Positions 44,805 through 52,829 are shown, numbered from the stretch's first letter. The stretch: 64,000 bases of DNA from Exiguobacterium sp. SL-9 (GCF_004336985.1 NZ_SJUO01000007.1:16739-80738), one strand, 5' to 3'. The notes: a model not told the origin generated them from the letters alone. A program made the numbers and translations.

Positions 44805-45356
44805 CTAATTCACCAATTTTGATTTCAAGAGTAGTTGAAATGGTTTGAACTCTAAGATGCTAGATTCATCATTATGTTTGGGAACAATTATTGCGTCATC
44901 CTCTTCAACGTATAGATAATAGTAAGAGTCATCTTCACTTAACTTATCAATGGACTCCCAAGCTATATTTTTTTGCGATGTCACTAGACCCTGTTTCGAT
45001 GTAATGATAATCTCGGTTTCATTGATGACTAGGGTGACGTTTGTCGGAAACCTGAGGTCATTTTTTAAAAAGTAACGAAACTGCCAAATCGTGACGTAAG
45101 GATAGATTCGTTTCAAAAATGGCATCAGTACTAAAGCAAGAAATATACCTCCTGTCAGTGCGAGGAAAAAAATGAGTTCTTCGGCTACCAAGGATGATAA
45201 TAAAAGTTTCGTAAACAGGAACCCAAGACAAAAAACAAGGATACTCATCATGATATTCGACAGTTGTTGTCTTCGTTTATGATAATTCAAAGTGTGTATG
45301 GAATTTCGTTGAAGTGCCATGAAAATCTCAAGGGTCAATTGATATTGAACGATCAA
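44805..45356 (-). CDS. YcxB-like membrane protein (copy 2)
   Basis: The 183-aa protein parallels its neighbour: the same QLTLEIFMALQRNSIHTLNYHKRR start, two membrane helices (about 37-58 and 62-82) and a YcxB-like end (KNIAWESIDKLSEDDSYYYLYVEED). Sequence has diverged considerably, so the duplication is old. The start is a TTG at 45356 behind AGAGGAG. The pair is probably one transcript and may form hetero-oligomers. Confidence 0.7.
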   Translation of the reverse strand: MIVQYQLTLEIFMALQRNSIHTLNYHKRRQQLSNIMMSILVFCLGFLFTKLLLSSLVAEELIFFLALTGGIFLALVLMPFLKRIYPYVTIWQFRYFLKNDLRFPTNVTLVINETEIIITSKQGLVTSQKNIAWESIDKLSEDDSYYYLYVEEDDAIIVPKHNDESSILEFKPFQLLLKSKLVN

Positions 45357-45790
45357 GGATAAGTTTCTCCTCTCATAAATTTACTTAGAGACAAAAATAT
45401 AACTTCGTTTGTCTAATCATACCATTTCTGTAACACCATCATTCAACCGAAAGGTGTTCCGCACGTGTCATGATACGCTCACGAATGAGCCCGGATCACC
45501 ATTTCTTCTCCCATACCTTGTCCTTAGATGCGTCCCAATCCTCCAATATGGCGACCTTGAAACCATGTTCCATGTCGCCGACACGCATCCATCCGAGATG
45601 TCCCATTATTCCCGTTTCTATATATAAAAAGCTTTTTAGACTTTGGTTCAATTTTAAAATGTAAGCTTTCAACAAAGAACATAGCGCGCATTACATTACA
45701 TCCCTCTTTTGTCGAATTATGTCGGCTTTATAAGTGCAGGCCTCTAATTACTAGTTCGAATTTTTTTTATTCCCTGTCGGACTTTTCTTG
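45357..45790. other. Intergenic region with the remnant copy C and no other gene
   Basis: Apart from the remnant at 45470-45620, about 280 bases carry only AT-rich sequence, with a plausible minus-strand promoter for the YcxB pair. No supported gene was found. Confidence 0.4.
45470..45620. repeat. Repeat module, copy C (internally deleted)
   Basis: The segment starts like the right part of copies A and B (CGCTCACGAATGAGCCCGG, then CACCATTTCTTCTCCCAT). It then jumps to their distal coding part (CCATGT-CCGACACGCATCCAT and ATGTCCCAT), so the middle of the 127-aa gene has been deleted. It is a non-functional remnant. Confidence 0.65.
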
Positions 45791-46303
45791 ATGTGGTGGC
45801 ATCAAAAATTTACGATAGCAAGACGCGTGCTGATCACGGTCTTCTTTTTACTGTTCTGGGGATGGGCATTCAACCTTGATGAACCCACGATCAGTGCGGA
45901 ACAGTGTGAGCAAGGAGTCGCTGAAGTGAAGCAGCAGCTTGCGAGTCTTCAAGCGAAATATGACGATATGAAGCTGGTGGTCAAAGACTACAAGACCGAA
46001 ATCGCATCCTTAAACAAGAAATTAGAGGAAGCCGATAAAATCACGGCGCAAGAAGTAAAAGAAGCAGAAGCAAAGATGCAGAAGAAACACGAGGCCGAGC
46101 AGAATACTGTTGCCGCGACAGAAAGTAAACCCGTAGTGACCGTAGAACCGAGCGGAGACGTGTCTAGCGTTGATGCGAACGGCAACGGACAAGTGACGAT
46201 TCAAGAAGCCAAAGATGCTGGATTCAGTATGCAAATCAGAAGCAGCCATTGGTTGTATCCTTATATGCAAGACAATGACGGAGATGGCATGGTAGTAGAG
46301 TAA
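45791..46303 (+). CDS. Membrane-anchored coiled-coil protein with calcium-binding tail
   Basis: The protein is 170 aa from the ATG at 45791. An N-terminal membrane helix (about 8-24) is followed by a coiled coil (about 32-95: VAEVKQQLASLQAKYDDMKLV). The C-terminal EF-hand/Excalibur-like module has DANGNGQVTIQEAKDAG and DNDGDGM. That module is very similar to the end of the secreted nuclease at 33235-34152. It has no catalytic domain. The weak ribosome site makes expression uncertain. It may be an anchoring or adaptor form of the module. Confidence 0.6.
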   Translation: MWWHQKFTIARRVLITVFFLLFWGWAFNLDEPTISAEQCEQGVAEVKQQLASLQAKYDDMKLVVKDYKTEIASLNKKLEEADKITAQEVKEAEAKMQKKHEAEQNTVAATESKPVVTVEPSGDVSSVDANGNGQVTIQEAKDAGFSMQIRSSHWLYPYMQDNDGDGMVVE

Positions 46304-46345
46304 TCATACTCATGCGACGAATCAAATAGAGTCAGATTAATCAAA

Positions 46346-46372
46346 CGCATCCTCGTGAAATCGAGGGGTGCG
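46346..46372 (+). terminator. Hairpin terminator
   Basis: CGCATCCTCG (46346-46355) pairs with CGAGGGGTGCG (46362-46372) through one bulge and a wobble pair, and is followed by CTTTTTG. It lies 43 bases after the coiled-coil gene. Confidence 0.65.
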
Positions 46373-46611
46373 CTTTTTGTCCTGCTACGTCCTGCAATCT
46401 TTATACGTGGTGGCACCTGACTTTGAAACGTCTTTCACTATTAAGACTAACGACTCTCTTTATCAACATCTCGTGTGGATTGTAAAGAGAATCATTCTTC
46501 AAAAGCTAAGGGGTTTAAATATAGGTCATCAATCATTAAACATAGTCATCTGTTATATAAATGAACATGTTTAATTCATTGAATACAGTTTAAATAGGTT
46601 ATACTAGGACT

Positions 46612-46646
46612 AAATATAGTCATATCCGAACGGAGTGACTATGTTT
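46612..46646. promoter_or_regulatory. Operator-like inverted repeat before the Fic gene
   Basis: AAATATAGTCA (46612-46622) is mirrored by TGACTATGTTT (46636-46646) with one mismatch. A possible promoter (TTGAAT at 46579, TATACT at 46600) lies just upstream, so the repeat would overlap the start of transcription. ATGTTTAATTCATT occurs at 46567 and 46641. The Fic protein has a winged-helix end, so it could bind here itself. Confidence 0.55.
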
Positions 46647-46679
46647 AATTCATTATAATAATTAATGAGGGGACTTCCT

Positions 46680-47723
46680 ATGCGTAATTATAACTATCAG
46701 TATCTGACCAATCTGGCATTGCCGATGGAGACCGTGCGATTGATCGGTCGCATCAACGAATACAAAGGCAAACAAGACCTCTATAAACAACAGGCGCCTC
46801 AAATCCTGAACACCTTGCGTGACGTGGCGGTCATTCAATCAACAAAGGCTTCCAATGCGATTGAGGGAATCGTCGTGACCGAGAGTCGCCTACACACCAT
46901 TATGTCGAAGACGTCGGAACCGGCCGACCGCTCGGAAGCGGAAATTGCCGGTTACCGGGATGTCTTGAACTTGATCCATGCGTCAGCTCAAGATATCCCG
47001 CTCAATCCGAACATCTTGCTCCAGCTTCATAAGGAGCTTTATAAGTTTGTTCCGGTCGAGGGCGGGCGATGGAAAAATGTCGACAACGAAATTAGCGAGA
47101 CCTTCCCCGACGGCACACGTCGTACACGCTTCGTACCTGTTCCAGCGTTTGAGACACCCGCTGCTATCCAAGCCTTGTGCGATAGTTTGAAAGAGCGTCG
47201 TCAAAACGAGGACGTCGATCCGCTCATCCTGACAGGCATGTTCGTGCTCGACTTTTTATCCATCCATCCGTTCAATGATGGGAACGGCCGCATGGCCCGT
47301 CTCGTGACCTTATTGATGCTCTATCAACATGGTTTCGAAGTCGGCCGCTATATCAGTCTCGAGAAGATTATCGAAGAACGGAAAGAGGACTATTATGAGT
47401 CCCTACGGCTGTCATCGATTCATTGGCATGAGAACCGCCAAGACCCGTTCCCATGGATCAACTATCTGTTGAGCGTGATTCTTGCGGCCTATAAAGAGCT
47501 TGAGGAACGTGTCGGTCTCGTCACATCAGGCAGTCAAAACAAGACCGTTCGAATCAGGCGCTTCGTCGAAGGCAGAATCGTTCCGTTTACCAAATCAGAT
47601 ATTCGACAAGCCTGTCCCGACATCAGTGAGGCGACCATCAACCGTGTTCTTCGTGAATTACGTGACGAAGGAATAATCGCCCCGTCTGGTCTTGGTCGAA
47701 GTGCGAAATGGATCAAACAATGA
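46680..47723 (+). CDS. Fic-family protein with winged-helix C-terminus
   Basis: The 347-aa protein has the Fic core HPFNDGNGRMAR (about 197-208), with catalytic His and the phosphate-binding GNGR. An inhibitory motif SNAIEG (about 58-63) near the N-terminus would block ATP use. Fic proteins transfer AMP or related groups to target proteins. The last 90 residues (VEGRIVPFTKSDIRQACPDI onward) look like a winged-helix DNA-binding domain. AGGGG precedes ATG 46680. The operator-like repeat upstream suggests autoregulation. It may act as a toxin or stress regulator held inactive in cis. Confidence 0.85.
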   Translation: MRNYNYQYLTNLALPMETVRLIGRINEYKGKQDLYKQQAPQILNTLRDVAVIQSTKASNAIEGIVVTESRLHTIMSKTSEPADRSEAEIAGYRDVLNLIHASAQDIPLNPNILLQLHKELYKFVPVEGGRWKNVDNEISETFPDGTRRTRFVPVPAFETPAAIQALCDSLKERRQNEDVDPLILTGMFVLDFLSIHPFNDGNGRMARLVTLLMLYQHGFEVGRYISLEKIIEERKEDYYESLRLSSIHWHENRQDPFPWINYLLSVILAAYKELEERVGLVTSGSQNKTVRIRRFVEGRIVPFTKSDIRQACPDISEATINRVLRELRDEGIIAPSGLGRSAKWIKQ

Positions 47724-47757
47724 CTATATGAATACGGGACCTTAATTTTCATATGAA

Positions 47758-47781
47758 AACACCATTCGGCCGAATGGTGTT
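47758..47781. terminator. Perfect 24-base palindrome after the Fic gene (hairpin copy 1)
   Basis: The 12-base arms run from AACACCATTCGG to CCGAATGGTGTT with no loop bases. A nearly identical palindrome lies at 50711-50734, on the other side of the MoxR/DUF58 operon. It could terminate fic transcription or be a repeat element. Confidence 0.6.
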
Positions 47782-47948
47782 CCTCTTAGAAGTGATATTA
47801 ATCAAAATTAAGAGAATTATTCATGGTAGAAATTTAATTTGGAATCAAAAAGCGAAATCTATTTTTATAATTGACTTTTTTTGTATTTAAAGGGACATTA
47901 AGGGGTAAGATGTATATCTTTAACTTCACTTGTATAAGAGGAGGGTTT

Positions 47949-48650
47949 ATGCAGAAAAGAAAAATGTATTATTTCATCATTTCGACCTTAGTCATCCTCG
48001 CTTTATTTAAAACCGGCGGGACTTTCCTTTATGGAATGATTGTAGATCGCCCCACCCAACAAGACATGTCGGGAAATCCAAGGTATATCGACGGTGATTT
48101 GGCAACCTTTAAAGAAAAAACAGAGAATCTAGAGGATACTAATGATATACCGAAGTGGTATGATCTTTTGTCGAAAGAACGGTTTGAGAAGAAGACGTCT
48201 GGCGAAGATCAAGAGACTGCTTCAGATGTCTTAAAATGGGCCGTTATAGCTTTCTTGCTCATTTTATTTCTCAAGTACTACAAGCGAGTACGAGATTGGT
48301 GGGATAAGCGGCGACGCAAAGCGACACCGTCCTCAGCTGACGAAAGACCATTCTCAGATCGAGCCAACATGAACACGGTGACCAATACAACACCAACCTT
48401 TCTTTATGCCTCTGATACGGAGCTTGGGAAACTACTCGTGGAGTTGAATGACATCTTGAGCGACACTGAAAAACGAAAACCTCACGAGACCGTCTCAGAG
48501 TGGTTTGCACGCATTCGATTCGAACAATCTGTGAAACCTTATGCCGATGTACGATATGGAGAACTGGACGTGATCGACGAGCGCTCACTTCATGATTTCA
48601 AAGTATCTGTCAGACAATACATCCAACACTATAAAGGAGAGAAATCTTGA
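47949..48650 (+). CDS. Two-helix membrane protein, DUF4129-like in layout
   Basis: The 233-aa protein has membrane helices at about residues 8-30 and 95-115 and a hydrophilic C-terminal domain (about 145-230) with DTELGKLLVELNDILSDTEKRKPHETVSEWF, which recalls the DUF4129 C-terminal region. It overlaps the MoxR gene by one base. DUF4129 proteins are common partners of MoxR and DUF58. ATG 47949 is chosen for AGGAGGG directly upstream. The likely role is a membrane anchor for the MoxR system. Confidence 0.6.
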   Translation: MQKRKMYYFIISTLVILALFKTGGTFLYGMIVDRPTQQDMSGNPRYIDGDLATFKEKTENLEDTNDIPKWYDLLSKERFEKKTSGEDQETASDVLKWAVIAFLLILFLKYYKRVRDWWDKRRRKATPSSADERPFSDRANMNTVTNTTPTFLYASDTELGKLLVELNDILSDTEKRKPHETVSEWFARIRFEQSVKPYADVRYGELDVIDERSLHDFKVSVRQYIQHYKGEKS

Positions 48651-49576
48651 TGAACATTCGTACGATGATTGAGGAAATCAACCAAGTCTATTTGGGCAAT
48701 CCGACAGTAGTAGAGTTGTGTGTGACATCACTTTTGGCAAACGGACATGTGCTCTTAGAAGATGTACCGGGCACCGGAAAGACGATGTTGGCCAAGACAT
48801 TGGCGACGAGTTTCCACGGCGACTTTTCAAGAATTCAGTTTACAGCCGACTTATTACCGTCAGATATTGTCGGTTCAGATTTTTTCAATCTAAAGACGCA
48901 AGAGTTTGAAAACAAGCAAGGCCCGATTTTCGCCAACATCGTGCTCATCGATGAAATCAACCGGGCCGTCCCACGTACCCAGTCCGCATTGCTTGAAGCG
49001 ATGGAAGAACGACAGGTGACGGTCGGGGGCAAGACATATCACCTTCCTACCCCATTCTTCGTCATCGCGACGCAAAACCCGATTGAATCATCTGGTACCT
49101 TTTCTTTGCCTGATGCGCAGCTTGACCGGTTCATGATGTGTTTACATACAGGGTACCCGACCGAAGAATTCGAACTTCAATTGTTGGAGGAATCCGTCAC
49201 CGAGACCCGGAAGGCGGTACTGGCGAATGTCGATTTCGAGCAACTCCTACAATATCGAGCCGATGCCATGAAAATCCACATCTCGAAAGATGTGTTACGT
49301 TATATCGTCTCGATCGCGACCGCGTCACGTAGTCACCGGAATGTTCAGACGGGGATCAGTCCACGTGCGACGATCGCGCTCTCGAAAGCCGCTCAAAGTT
49401 ATGCCTATATCCAAAATCGTGACTATGTCACACCAGAGGACATCAAGTTCTTGGCCCCATACGTTTTCGCACATCGATTGACACTGACGCTCGAGGGCGA
49501 GATTAAGTCCTCGAAGGCCATGGTCATGGAAGAACTCTTGGCGACCGTCCCGGTCCCGGTCGAGATGGGCATGTGA
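48650..49576 (+). CDS. MoxR-family AAA ATPase
   Basis: The 308-aa protein has Walker A GTGKTMLAKT (about 40-49), Walker B IVLIDEINRAVPRTQSALLE (about 99-118) and the FVIATQNPIESSGTFSLPDAQ sensor region typical of MoxR. MoxR ATPases act as chaperones for von Willebrand factor A-type partners. The next gene encodes a DUF58 protein, the usual partner. AAGGAGAG precedes ATG 48650. The overlap with neighbours on both sides shows one operon. Confidence 0.9.
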   Translation: MNIRTMIEEINQVYLGNPTVVELCVTSLLANGHVLLEDVPGTGKTMLAKTLATSFHGDFSRIQFTADLLPSDIVGSDFFNLKTQEFENKQGPIFANIVLIDEINRAVPRTQSALLEAMEERQVTVGGKTYHLPTPFFVIATQNPIESSGTFSLPDAQLDRFMMCLHTGYPTEEFELQLLEESVTETRKAVLANVDFEQLLQYRADAMKIHISKDVLRYIVSIATASRSHRNVQTGISPRATIALSKAAQSYAYIQNRDYVTPEDIKFLAPYVFAHRLTLTLEGEIKSSKAMVMEELLATVPVPVEMGM

Positions 49577-50625
49577 CTCCGATGAACATCACGACCAATG
49601 TATTTTTCTTGCTTGAAAAACGAATCCAAATCGTCTTATTTTCAGTGATGGTCATCTTGTTGTTCGTGCCGTACCTCTCGATCTTTTCATTCGTTCTTGC
49701 TGTTTTTTTGGCAGCAAGTCTTTATATCGAGCGTTACACGAAACGACTGACTTCACAAGTGGACGTCACGTGGAGACAGTTCGACTCGATTCTGTTCAAA
49801 GACGAAAGTTGTAAGTTCACCCTTGAACTGACGAACGTGCACCTCTTAAACGAAATGAGCACGAAAACGTATATACGTACTCCAAAGGATGGACCTTACG
49901 TTGTGAATTTAGAGGGGCATACGGAAACCATCATCGAATTGGACGAGTTGCCGTCTGATTTCGTCTTCGAACTTACAGGTAATCGAAGGGGGCCCATCGA
50001 AATAGCTGAAATCTCCATCACGATTAGCTTGCCTCTATCGTTGGGTACGTTGACACTCTATTTGGCCCCCCCTTTACGTTGGACGGTCTATCCATCGATT
50101 TCAAGTACTCATGCGCAGCGTATCCGATCACACCTGAAGCTTGGGGAGCGCGTCTCTAAATATTCTCCAATTAAGGATCGGTTACTACAAATCTCCTCGA
50201 AGCCCTATGAGGATGAACCGTCTAGACAAATCGACTGGTATGCGACGGCGAAGAAATCCACTTTGCAAACGAAACTGTACCAGCCGGTCAATCAAGACAT
50301 GTTCACGGTGTATCTCGACTTGTCGGCTTCGAACGGGATCGGCCTTCATCATCAGTTCGAAGAGTTGATAGAGGATACGGCTTTGGTCAGTCGGGAATTG
50401 ATCGAAAGCGGCGGGAAGGTCGAGCTGTTTGTGAACCGATTAGATCAAAAGGGACATGTCAATCACTTGAGCATCCAAGAAGGGGCGAAGCAGCTTAAAA
50501 ACATCCTCGCCTTACTCTCTAGTCTCTCGGAGCAAGATCACTATATGGGTTCAACCCGTTTCTCGCCTTACGTGACGAAAATAAAAAAAAAGCAAGCTCA
50601 GCTCATAAAAATTGCATCAAGCTAA
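49573..50625 (+). CDS. DUF58 protein (MoxR partner, VWA-like)
   Basis: The protein is 350 aa from GTG 49573, which overlaps the MoxR stop; ATG 49582 is the alternative. Two membrane helices lie near residues 20-50. The DUF58 signature PYEDEPSRQIDWYATAKKST (about 212-231) and the following VYLDLSASNG match the family's VWA-like part. The protein sits in the membrane and works with MoxR and the DUF4129-like protein in a complex of unsettled function. Confidence 0.85.
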   Translation: MTPMNITTNVFFLLEKRIQIVLFSVMVILLFVPYLSIFSFVLAVFLAASLYIERYTKRLTSQVDVTWRQFDSILFKDESCKFTLELTNVHLLNEMSTKTYIRTPKDGPYVVNLEGHTETIIELDELPSDFVFELTGNRRGPIEIAEISITISLPLSLGTLTLYLAPPLRWTVYPSISSTHAQRIRSHLKLGERVSKYSPIKDRLLQISSKPYEDEPSRQIDWYATAKKSTLQTKLYQPVNQDMFTVYLDLSASNGIGLHHQFEELIEDTALVSRELIESGGKVELFVNRLDQKGHVNHLSIQEGAKQLKNILALLSSLSEQDHYMGSTRFSPYVTKIKKKQAQLIKIASS

Positions 50626-50651
50626 CTGACTTTTTAAAAGCCGAGTTAGCT
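50620..50651 (+). terminator. Terminator of the MoxR operon
   Basis: AGCTAACT (50620-50627) pairs with AGTTAGCT (50644-50651), followed by TGATG and a run of T. The left arm overlaps the DUF58 stop. Confidence 0.7.
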
Positions 50652-50710
50652 GATGTTTTTTTTTATATATAGACAGCGCACTAGATGAGGCTGGTCCATG
50701 TAAATGAAAA

Positions 50711-50734
50711 AACACCATTCGACCGAATGGTGTT
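50711..50734. repeat. Hairpin copy 2, near-identical to 47758-47781
   Basis: AACACCATTCGA and CCGAATGGTGTT repeat the palindrome after the Fic gene, differing at one base. It stands directly before the large repeat module, copy B. The two hairpins bracket the MoxR operon. Confidence 0.65.
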
Positions 50735-50735
50735 C

Positions 50736-51351
50736 TTCGCGTGGCATTAAACGCGCCCACGCTCTTGGTTTTGACGTTGCCCTTACGCTCCGTGCCTCCC
50801 GTCAGAAAGAGCCAGGAACATAGAGATGCGGCGGTGAGCCAGCAGCTCTTGTTATCGGGCCGTCAGGGGGGCAGCGGTGCGATGAGCGACTTCGCCTCCT
50901 GGCGCTAGACGCTCACGCATGAGCCCGGATCACCATTCCTTCTCCCATGCCCCGTCTTTAGAGACTCCCCAATCCTCAAATCGATACTTGATGAGCCAAT
51001 GGACATGCATCACTTCATATTCGAATACACCCTTAGATAATTCCGAGACGACGAATCTGACGTCTCCATTCGCCACCACCCAGGTCCCATATAGATACAC
51101 TTTCTTGATCGGACGCTCTTCCGCATCTAAGTAGATTACCACCCGGAAGTAAGGCGAGTTCCGTCCATCATCGAACCGGACGACCTTCTCGACGCAATGT
51201 GCCTTGTCGACAACACGCATCCACTCGGGATATTCCATCAGTTCCGAGAACACTGTCCGGACGAATGGATCCAACCCTTCGAACGCGTAGTCATCGAGTA
51301 GTCGCTTATCCATCACGTCTCATCCCTTTCAGTTTTATAGACCGATTCCCG
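50736..51351. repeat. Repeat module, copy B (about 615 bp)
   Basis: This is the intact counterpart of 43338-43951, from GCGTGGCATTAAACGC to ATAGACCGATTCCC, including the complete 127-aa gene and the conserved non-coding part beyond its stop. The GCGTTAGACGC motifs of copy A read GCATTAAACGC and GCGCTAGACGC here. It lies about 7.4 kb from copy A in the same orientation. Confidence 0.8.
50930..51313 (-). CDS. Repeat-borne 127-aa protein, unknown (copy B, intact)
   Basis: I do not recognise this family. The protein is soluble and mixed alpha/beta, with HCVEKVVRFDDGRNSPYFRV, IKKVYLYGTWVVA and HVHWLIKYRFEDWG as its most striking parts; Trp and Tyr are frequent. ATG 51313 follows AAGGGATGAG; a GTG just before it is possible. 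It has no signal peptide. It may be an immunity-type or cargo protein of a repeated mobile cassette. Confidence 0.65.
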   Translation of the reverse strand: MDKRLLDDYAFEGLDPFVRTVFSELMEYPEWMRVVDKAHCVEKVVRFDDGRNSPYFRVVIYLDAEERPIKKVYLYGTWVVANGDVRFVVSELSKGVFEYEVMHVHWLIKYRFEDWGVSKDGAWEKEW

Positions 51352-51398
51352 ATACTTATGTGATTCACGCTTCGTCCAAAGACTCACTAAATAAAAAA

Positions 51399-51438
51399 TG
51401 TATACATGTATACAAATCTACAAGTATACATGTATACA
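51399..51438. promoter_or_regulatory. Two tandem palindromes, probable operators
   Basis: GTATACATGTATAC occurs at 51400-51413 and 51424-51437, with centres 24 bases apart. Each is a perfect palindrome. They lie between the divergent ends of a 65-aa gene and the 127-aa gene, upstream of the latter. A dimeric regulator binding on about one DNA face would fit. No obvious gene for it is adjacent. Confidence 0.65.
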
Positions 51439-51449
51439 TTCAGTAACAT

Positions 51450-51647
51450 TTAGTTATGTACTTGCAACGTATTCGTATTAAAGAAGACCGTCATTTGTTT
51501 TAATCGTTCCCCTTCTTTCACCTCACAAAGGATATCCATGCTCACCAACTCAAATACCTCAGAATCAATGTCCATCCGTTCAGGAAGTCTTCTGAGCAAT
51601 ACCTCTTTCATCTCTTTGATCGTTTGCTGGTCCAATGTGTGATTCAT
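51450..51647 (-). CDS. Small 65-aa protein, unknown
   Basis: The protein from ATG 51647 (AGGAGAGG upstream) has an acidic helical core (QTIKEMKEVLLRRLPERMDIDSEVFELVSMD) and a strand-rich end. It may be a small regulatory or antidote-like protein. No family is recognised and confidence in a real gene is moderate. Confidence 0.45.
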   Translation of the reverse strand: MNHTLDQQTIKEMKEVLLRRLPERMDIDSEVFELVSMDILCEVKEGERLKQMTVFFNTNTLQVHN

Positions 51648-51677
51648 TTGAATCATCCTCTCCTGTTGATAGCTCAA

Positions 51678-52025
51678 CGATACCTTGAATCTGACCTCTC
51701 GGCATCTCGACTTGTTTCATATAAGCCCAGGGCTTACGTAGGAAAAACGACCATTTTCACCAAATAAGCACTCATTTTTCATTAATCCAAACATCGCAAA
51801 TACACATTCATGAAAAAACAGAGCAACGCGAGTTCTTTATGCCTTTGACTTCTCACCAAACTATTTGTTTTCGCCACGCGAAAACATTCCTTTTCCCGGA
51901 TCCGAATTCTAAATCCAGGCGAGAGCAACGCGAATCGCCGATCCCGTAAAAGAAAAACGCATGTTTTTCCTCCTTGCCCTTACCGGACGGATTAGGACCG
52001 GTCCCCCGGCCCCGCTCCTTTCCAT
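51678..52025. other. Intergenic region with small hairpins
   Basis: About 350 bases without a gene. GTTTTCG (51867-51873) and CGAAAAC (51879-51885) form a hairpin with loop CCACG. GAGCAACGCGA occurs twice, near 51822 and 51925. It lies downstream of radC on its coding strand and may hold its terminator. Confidence 0.4.
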
Positions 52026-52481
52026 TCAACCCATATAGCCTCGCTGTTTCATGCTGACATATGATTCGTCCGCACCGAGGATGAGATGGTCGAGCACCGG
52101 GATGCCGATGAGGTCGCCCGCCTCATGTAAGCGTTCAGAGACGAGTATGTCCTCTCGGCTCGGGCTCGGGTCCCCGCTCGGATGTTGATGACAGGCAATA
52201 ATGCACGAGGCATTGTTCAAGATGGCGCATTTGAAGATTTCTCGCGGGTGGACGACGCTCGAATTGACGCTCCCGACATGCGCCCGATGGACGCCGATGA
52301 CCCGATTCTTTGTGTTCAACATGATGACGAGGAACACCTCACGGTCATCATCCCCGATAAAGGATGCCCCGATTTGTCGGGCGTTGTCGGGTGACTGGAT
52401 GACGGCGTGCTCGAGGGCGACCATTTCCTCTCGAACCTCTTGCTTGATACGGATGACCTCGATGATTGACGATAGTTCCAT
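52026..52481 (-). CDS. RadC-family JAB-domain protein
   Basis: The 151-aa protein has the JAMM/RadC motif HQHPSGDPSPSREDI (about 119-133) and HLILGADESY near the C-terminus. RadC proteins are common on mobile elements; a direct enzymatic role is unproven. ATG 52481 is preferred to a longer frame because AAAGGGGA lies directly upstream; extending further would run through a likely structured RNA. It is shorter than chromosomal RadC, lacking the N-terminal helix-hairpin-helix part. Confidence 0.85.
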   Translation of the reverse strand: MELSSIIEVIRIKQEVREEMVALEHAVIQSPDNARQIGASFIGDDDREVFLVIMLNTKNRVIGVHRAHVGSVNSSVVHPREIFKCAILNNASCIIACHQHPSGDPSPSREDILVSERLHEAGDLIGIPVLDHLILGADESYVSMKQRGYMG

Positions 52482-52528
52482 GATGGTTTGTCCCCTTTCG
52501 GATAAGCTGTCCTCAGAACGAACACCGT

Positions 52529-52765
52529 TGTGCGTCCTGTTGACGGGAACGCAGCGAGCGTCGGGGGACGGTGCAAGGGCGACCGCAGGGAGAGCCTCAA
52601 AAAAATGCGTAGAGCAAACGCAGGGCCAGGCTTCCGTAGCCAACGAGCGAAAAGCCTTGCTTTGAGCCAAAAACGAAGGAAGACGGGCCGGAGGGCGCGT
52701 CATTTTTTTGACGTCCCTTGCACCGACGACCAGCGAGCTAGAGTACGGAAACAGGACGCACGGAT
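52529..52765 (-). ncRNA. Possible structured RNA upstream of radC
   Basis: GTGCGTCCTGTT-type arms (52530-52541 and 52753-52764) close the segment. A second perfect 11-bp pair (CGGTGCAAGGG at 52569-52579 and CCCTTGCACCG at 52715-52725) lies inside. Further stems are TGCGT/ACGCA near 52608 and GTCA/TGAC around T7 at 52698-52714. The segment is GC-rich in an otherwise AT-leaning area. Its strand is assumed to be that of radC. It might belong to a plasmid RNA class or be a 5' regulatory leader. Confidence 0.45.
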
Positions 52766-52815
52766 CACAAATCTTTTAAAAGGCTGTTCAAACGAGATAA
52801 ACCGGGTATAAAATA

Positions 52816-52829
52816 AGAACAAATGTTCG
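52816..52829. promoter_or_regulatory. LexA (SOS) box before yolD
   Basis: AGAACAAATGTTCG contains a perfect GAACAAATGTTC palindrome, the form of the Bacillus-type LexA site. It lies just after a possible promoter (TTCAAA at 52787, TAAAAT at 52809) and 24 bases before the yolD ATG. Confidence 0.75.

Noticed and set aside
52482..52703. N-terminal extension of the RadC protein
   Set aside because: The extension reads through GC-rich nested stems and has no similarity to RadC, while ATG 52481 has a clear AAAGGGGA site.
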